Assembly: GCA_902779845.1 (NCBI GenBank)
Contig: CACZCZ010000026.1
Coordinates: 1 to 56,855, forward strand
Length of the DNA stretch: 56,855 nucleotides
From: an uncultured Bacteroidales bacterium
GTDB taxonomy: Bacteria > Bacteroidota > Bacteroidia > Bacteroidales > Bacteroidaceae
Direction: 5' to 3'
In this document: piece after piece, positions 52,743 through 56,855 of the stretch
Layout: each line of letters starts with the position of its first letter
Position numbering within the stretch: the stretch's first letter is position 1
Notes under the pieces: generated by a model
What the model saw: only the letters and a program-made list of their open reading frames with translations
What the model was told of the DNA's origin: nothing
The model's database searches: none
Translations under genes and position numbers: made by a program

Positions 52743-53593
52743 TACAGAATCATTTTCTCAATGGGAATCACGAGGATGCCCTGTGCGCCCAGGGCTTTCA
52801 GCTGGGAGATGACTTCCCAGAAGCGCTTCTCGTCGATGACGGTGTGGACACTGTTCCAGCCCGGCGTTGCCAGCGGCATGACCGTAGGACTCTTGGCGCC
52901 CGGCAGCACGGCGATGACCTCAGAGAGGCACTCGGTGGGCACATTCATCAGGACATATTTCTTGTCCTCGGCAGCCTTGACGGCTTCGATGCGGAAGAGC
53001 AGGTCGTTGAGGGTGGCGCGCTTCTCGGCATCGAGACCCTTGTTGGCAATCAGCAGCGCCTCGCTCTTCATCACCACCTCCACCTCGCGCAGGTTGTTGC
53101 TCACGAGCGTGCTGCCCGACGAGACGATGTCGAAAATAGCGTCGGCCAAGCCGATGCCCGGGCTGATCTCAACGGAACCGGTGATGACATGGATCTCCGC
53201 GTTGACACCTTTATTATTAAGGTACGCGCGTAGGATGCCTGGATAGCTCGTGGCAATCTTCTTGCCCTCGAACCACTCGACACCCGGATAGTCGATAGCC
53301 TTGGGGATGGCCAGCGACAGGCGGCATTTGCTGAAGCCCAGACGACGCACCACTTCGGCGTCCTCGCCACGCTCCACAAACTCATTCTCGCCCACGATGC
53401 CCAGGTCGGCCACGCCCGTGGCCACGCTCTGCGGGATGTCATCATCGCGAAGATACAGGATTTCTACAGGGAAGTTGGGCGACTCGACCAGCAATGTGCG
53501 TTTGCTCGATGGAATCTTGATGCCTGCTTCAGCAAGCAGGGTCATAGTGTCCTCGAAGAGGCGACCCTTGGATTGAACAGCTATTCGTATCAT
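52742..53593 (-). CDS. hisG: ATP phosphoribosyltransferase (long form)
   Basis: 283 residues with MIRIAVQSKGRLFEDTMTLL, VATGVADLGIVGENEF, IATSYPGILRAYLNNKG, ISPGIGLADAIFDIVSSGSTL and a C-terminal ACT-like regulatory domain (KYVLMNVPTECLSEVIAVLPGAKSPTV). It joins ATP and PRPP in the first committed step and is feedback-inhibited by histidine through that domain. First gene of hisGDCB. The promoter box is at 53679-53686, and a terminator-like hairpin lies in the leader. Confidence 0.96.
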   Translation of the reverse strand: MIRIAVQSKGRLFEDTMTLLAEAGIKIPSSKRTLLVESPNFPVEILYLRDDDIPQSVATGVADLGIVGENEFVERGEDAEVVRRLGFSKCRLSLAIPKAIDYPGVEWFEGKKIATSYPGILRAYLNNKGVNAEIHVITGSVEISPGIGLADAIFDIVSSGSTLVSNNLREVEVVMKSEALLIANKGLDAEKRATLNDLLFRIEAVKAAEDKKYVLMNVPTECLSEVIAVLPGAKSPTVMPLATPGWNSVHTVIDEKRFWEVISQLKALGAQGILVIPIEKMIL

Positions 53594-53652
53594 AACATAC
53601 AGTTGTCTTTATAAAAAGTAAGGCTCGCCGCATCTTTCACGGTAAGCCTCAC
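53590..53652 (-). other. Possible 20-codon leader frame of the his operon
   Basis: A GTG at 53652 opens VRLTVKDAASLTFYKDNCML and stops at TGA overlapping the hisG ATG (ATGA). It has no His codon run, so classic attenuation is not supported. It overlaps the leader hairpin. Confidence 0.25.
53613..53649 (-). promoter_or_regulatory. Attenuator-like hairpin in the hisG leader
   Basis: On the transcript AGGCT...AGCCT with inner CCG/CGG is followed by UAC and UUUUU. It lies between the -7 box and hisG, so it could terminate early or protect the mRNA. Confidence 0.5.
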
Positions 53653-53678
53653 GTGGGGAAACCTGCTTATTTCGAGCG

Positions 53679-53686
53679 CAAAAGTA
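53679..53686 (-). promoter_or_regulatory. -7 box of the his operon
   Basis: TACTTTTG on the minus strand, 86 bases before hisG. Confidence 0.65.
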
Positions 53687-53749
53687 GAGATAATAATTGA
53701 TTCAGCCAAAAGAATCGATTATTTTTTTCAATTAGGCCCTATATTAAGA

Positions 53750-56700
53750 CTACTCGCCCTCTTCCTTCCTGCCTATCTTCACCTTTGTATCACCTGTCAC
53801 TTCGGCGTTGTTACCGCCGCCATAGACATCACCGCGGATGTCAACACCCAGGACGTCCTTTTTCTCGTAGTAGGTGGTTCCATCTTTGGCAGTGCCTTCG
53901 GCATCCGTGTAGATAAACGGACTTTCTGTTGTTCCGGCTCCTGAACGGGTGTAGTAGCCTGTTACATCGTCACCGACAGCGACCTGATTCACGACATAGA
54001 CCTCAGAAAGAGTGGCAATGTTGACATGGGTATCACCGACGACTTTGGCTGCATTGCCGCCACCAAAGACATTGTTGATGGCTCCCATCTTACCCTTGGC
54101 ATGAGATGGGATAGGATAACCGTCTTCTTCTCTTGTTTTCGCATTCTCACCGACAATGGACGAGTCATCGTTATAGTATCTGCCATAGGCCACATTGACG
54201 TTTACAGTAGGATTACCAACCATAGTGGCACGGTCACCAAAGCCACCGCCATAGATGTTACCGATACTGGTAAACGACTTTACGTTGACTTGAGGGTCGT
54301 TGTAGAGCGGAGTGGGTGGGGTCTCTCCCGGTACGATCGGTTTGCCCTCGCTATCATAGCCATAGACAGAATAGCCAGCCTGGTTGCCGCCGCCATACAA
54401 CTCACCTATCTTGACGGGCTTACAGCCAATCTCCTCCACATTCACGGTAATGGAGCCTCCGATGGTGCCGCTGAGGTTGTTACCGCCGAACACACGGTCG
54501 AAGGTGCCATTGGTGATGTTCAGCGTCACATTACCGCGAACGTCGGCAGCCTCAGCGCCGCCATAGACCGCTTGCAAGCCGGGGATACAAGCCATCAGCA
54601 GTTGGGCTTCGGCGTCCATCTCAGCACTCTTGCCACCGCCGTAAGCCTCATCGACACAGAATTCACATGCGCCACCCTCGTCCAGCAGCGTCACAGCCGT
54701 CTGACGAACATTACCCTTGGTGTTGGAGCCTCCGAACACATGGTTGACCTTGCCACCGTAGATATTCACGGCAGCCTTACCCGTGCCATAGACATACGAT
54801 GAGCCCGTTCGCTTCTCCTTCGTGTCGGCATCGGATTTATCACGCACCTTCCACTGGCCGTCTTCCTGATAATACTCGGAATAGTTCCTGTAACCTACGT
54901 TGGCACCAGGGTTCGGCATCTCGACACCATTGATGAGAATCTTGTCAAGACCATTACCGCCGCCAAAGAGTTCATCAATCTCGTATGTTCCGTTTACCGT
55001 CACATTGGTAGCCGGCGTGCAGGCTGCATTGCCGCCGCCATACACCTGTCGGATGCTGGTGAGGTCACAACCTTCGATGATGACATTGGTAAAATTCGTG
55101 GTACTCGCGCCACCGGCAGGTTCGTAGGCAGCCAAATTGCCACCGCCATAGACAGCGACAACATCAAACGACTTAGTACCCTTAGCTGGTTTGGTGCTGA
55201 TGTTGGCATTATTCTTATTCTGTGTCGCATAGACATGCACCAATACCTTTCCCATGGGTGTACCGGCAGCATTATTGCAGCCAAAGACTTCATGGACGGC
55301 ACATCCTCTGGCATCCCCAGCGATGGCAGTACCCTCTTCGCCCGACGATGTCGTTCCGTTCAAATCTAAGAGCACATCACCATAGACATAGGCAGGCTTG
55401 TCTGTTTCTCCCAGTCCGCCGCCGTAGGCTTCGCCAAGGATATTACCCCCCGTCAGACGTACGGTCGTCGTGGTGCTTGCAGAGGTCTTACCGTCAGCCC
55501 AGTCCCCTACTCCATCGTTTGCCGCAGCATCCCAGTTGCTGGTCTGCGTGTCAGCCAAAGCGCCACCGCCATAGATGTCTTTCATAATCAGACCACCAGT
55601 CATCTTGACAACTACGTTGCCTCTGACCGTTCCGGCCTCACCGCCGCCAAAGACAGAACCGGCGATAAGCTGTTGGGTTTTTCCTTCATCATCCTCTGCA
55701 GGAGACGTCGTATAGTTGATGTTCACCTCAGTCTCCCTGACGTTGGCAAGACCTGAGGCGGCTGTACTTACGCCAAACTCACCGCGGGCTGCACCAAAGA
55801 CATGTCCATTTCCGTCACCATCGTAGCCGATACGACCACCAGAAATGTTAATGGTAGTCTTGCCGCTTTCGGCATCAGAGGCATTACCCACTGAACCCAT
55901 GGCACCAGCGCCATAGACATTGTGAACCACCTGACCGCCAGTGATGTTGATTGTGGTAGTACCCTGTACAATACCAGCCAGCGGGTTGTAGCTGTCTTTA
56001 ATACCATCATTATCGGAATCGTACTTATCCGTACCGCAGCCACCACCATAGACATTGCCACGATAGGGATAGGCAGCACCTGAGTAATCTCCAACCGTCT
56101 CACCTACGGCAATACCGATTGTTCCTTTCTGAATATCTATGACGGCGTTCTGGAAGGTGTGACCATTCTCGCCACTGCCATAGACAGAGCCCCTAATCCA
56201 AGGCGTTGTTTCTACGCCCGTATCGCCGACTGTGATCTGTGTGCTATACACCCATGCCATGCGGTCGTTAGGATCAACGCCGTCTGTGCCAGGAGCAGCC
56301 ACATCACCACGCGAAGATCCGAACACCATACCATTCTCATCACCGTTGCTGCCAATCGTACCGCCTTTGATGGTGACGGTACAAGCACCCGTGTCAGCTG
56401 TTTTCAGAGCAGTAGGCATTTTAGTTGTGCCATCGTAAGTAAAATCACCTACAGAGCCGTAAGCGCCGCCGCCATAGACGTTGTGGAGAATCGTAGGCGA
56501 ACCACTGATATTGATATTGGTATTACCCTTTACGAGTCCGGCTGTAACATCATTTTCCTTACCTTTACCGCCACCATAGACGTTGCCCCAAGTAGCGCCG
56601 CCCTTACCGGTAGTGCCAATGGTGCCACCAGTGACGTTCACTTCGGTATCACCGCTTACAGTAGATTCTTCACCGCCGCCATAGACGCTTTGGCCTACTT

Positions 56701-56855
56701 TCATCACCTTGCCGTGTTCATCAACTACAGTATTGCCATTGATAGTGAGAGTGACTTTACCACTTACTGATCCAAGGTTTTCAAGAGACACCTCAGTATA
56801 TATATAGTTCTTCCCGTCACCATTGGGGTTTAAAATGGTTGGTTTTGATGTGTTG
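53750..56855 (-). CDS. Giant YGGG-repeat surface protein, C-terminal part (cut by window edge)
   Basis: The leftward frame is open through the window edge (the first codons visible read NTSKPTILNPNGDG), so only the last 1035 or so residues are seen. They consist of about 25 imperfect repeats of the form VYGGGxxGxVxGxxxVxIxGG, with DVYGGGNNAEVTGDTKVKI as the last. This gives a beta-helix-like solenoid with many Gly, Asn and Asp. Such repeats occur in large exported Bacteroidales proteins of unknown function. It ends KIGRKEEGE with no T9SS C-terminal domain or membrane anchor visible, so export or attachment may depend on the missing N-terminal part or another subunit. Confidence 0.8.
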   Translation of the reverse strand, partial: NTSKPTILNPNGDGKNYIYTEVSLENLGSVSGKVTLTINGNTVVDEHGKVMKVGQSVYGGGEESTVSGDTEVNVTGGTIGTTGKGGATWGNVYGGGKGKENDVTAGLVKGNTNINISGSPTILHNVYGGGAYGSVGDFTYDGTTKMPTALKTADTGACTVTIKGGTIGSNGDENGMVFGSSRGDVAAPGTDGVDPNDRMAWVYSTQITVGDTGVETTPWIRGSVYGSGENGHTFQNAVIDIQKGTIGIAVGETVGDYSGAAYPYRGNVYGGGCGTDKYDSDNDGIKDSYNPLAGIVQGTTTINITGGQVVHNVYGAGAMGSVGNASDAESGKTTINISGGRIGYDGDGNGHVFGAARGEFGVSTAASGLANVRETEVNINYTTSPAEDDEGKTQQLIAGSVFGGGEAGTVRGNVVVKMTGGLIMKDIYGGGALADTQTSNWDAAANDGVGDWADGKTSASTTTTVRLTGGNILGEAYGGGLGETDKPAYVYGDVLLDLNGTTSSGEEGTAIAGDARGCAVHEVFGCNNAAGTPMGKVLVHVYATQNKNNANISTKPAKGTKSFDVVAVYGGGNLAAYEPAGGASTTNFTNVIIEGCDLTSIRQVYGGGNAACTPATNVTVNGTYEIDELFGGGNGLDKILINGVEMPNPGANVGYRNYSEYYQEDGQWKVRDKSDADTKEKRTGSSYVYGTGKAAVNIYGGKVNHVFGGSNTKGNVRQTAVTLLDEGGACEFCVDEAYGGGKSAEMDAEAQLLMACIPGLQAVYGGAEAADVRGNVTLNITNGTFDRVFGGNNLSGTIGGSITVNVEEIGCKPVKIGELYGGGNQAGYSVYGYDSEGKPIVPGETPPTPLYNDPQVNVKSFTSIGNIYGGGFGDRATMVGNPTVNVNVAYGRYYNDDSSIVGENAKTREEDGYPIPSHAKGKMGAINNVFGGGNAAKVVGDTHVNIATLSEVYVVNQVAVGDDVTGYYTRSGAGTTESPFIYTDAEGTAKDGTTYYEKKDVLGVDIRGDVYGGGNNAEVTGDTKVKIGRKEEGE

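Overview
The window looks like chromosomal DNA of a Bacteroidales bacterium, most likely Prevotella-like. The reasons are: promoters of the Bacteroidetes TAnnTTTG type in front of many genes; few purine-rich ribosome sites; lineage-typical genes (Na+-NQR, Rho with a long charged N-terminal extension, DUF6452/DUF6048, DUF4301, a FadL-like porin, a TamB-like protein); and rather GC-rich coding DNA separated by AT-rich spacers. There is no rRNA, prophage, insertion sequence or CRISPR. One tRNA-Arg(UCU) is present.

Layout from left to right. nqrB (cut by the edge) and nqrA are leftward. Rightward follow a TamB-like protein, a fused amino-acid ABC receptor/permease with its ATPase, and a YqiA-like esterase. 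Next come an ABC-F ATPase (leftward), rho (rightward), a FadL-like outer-membrane protein with a Tyr/Trp/Gly/Ser-rich exported protein (leftward), fabD and a GH13 glucosidase/amylase (rightward). A sulfate block runs from 19.2 to 29.2 kb: SLC13 permease, cysC, cysD, a tiny membrane ORF, a large DUF4011-type helicase, cysN and a PAPS-dependent sulfotransferase. After it come a thioesterase, mutS2, a GT2 glycosyltransferase, DUF6452/DUF6048 and apbE. Leftward genes follow: a broken glgB, a YhcH-family protein, a MORN-repeat protein and a RelA/SpoT homolog. Then DUF4301, tRNA-Arg, MBL-fold, 48-aa and NUDIX genes, a CE15-like esterase, a decayed spacer with an rsmE remnant, and ridA with the hisGDCB operon read leftward. 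The right edge is the C-terminal 1 kilo-residue of a giant YGGG-repeat protein.

Functional links: the permease, CysC, CysD and CysN can take up and activate sulfate to PAPS, which the sulfotransferase would use. This resembles the Bacteroides sterol sulfotransferase locus. ApbE can attach FMN to Nqr subunits. The GH13 enzyme and (broken) GlgB concern alpha-glucans.

The most unusual feature is a family of about 20 short GC-rich palindromic elements, such as CCCCTCCCGTTAGGGAGGGG and its variants. Most copies lie inside essential or housekeeping genes (mutS2, hisB, hisC, cysN, the ABC-F gene, the helicase), where they are read in frame as SLTGG/GGGS, PLPDGRG or PxPxxEG peptides. At hisC and hisB a composite copy also supplies the start codon. 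Operon junctions carry several other low-complexity repeat families. Gene decay is visible at glgB, rsmE and a fragment near 29.2 kb. All assignments come from reading the sequence; no database search was possible.
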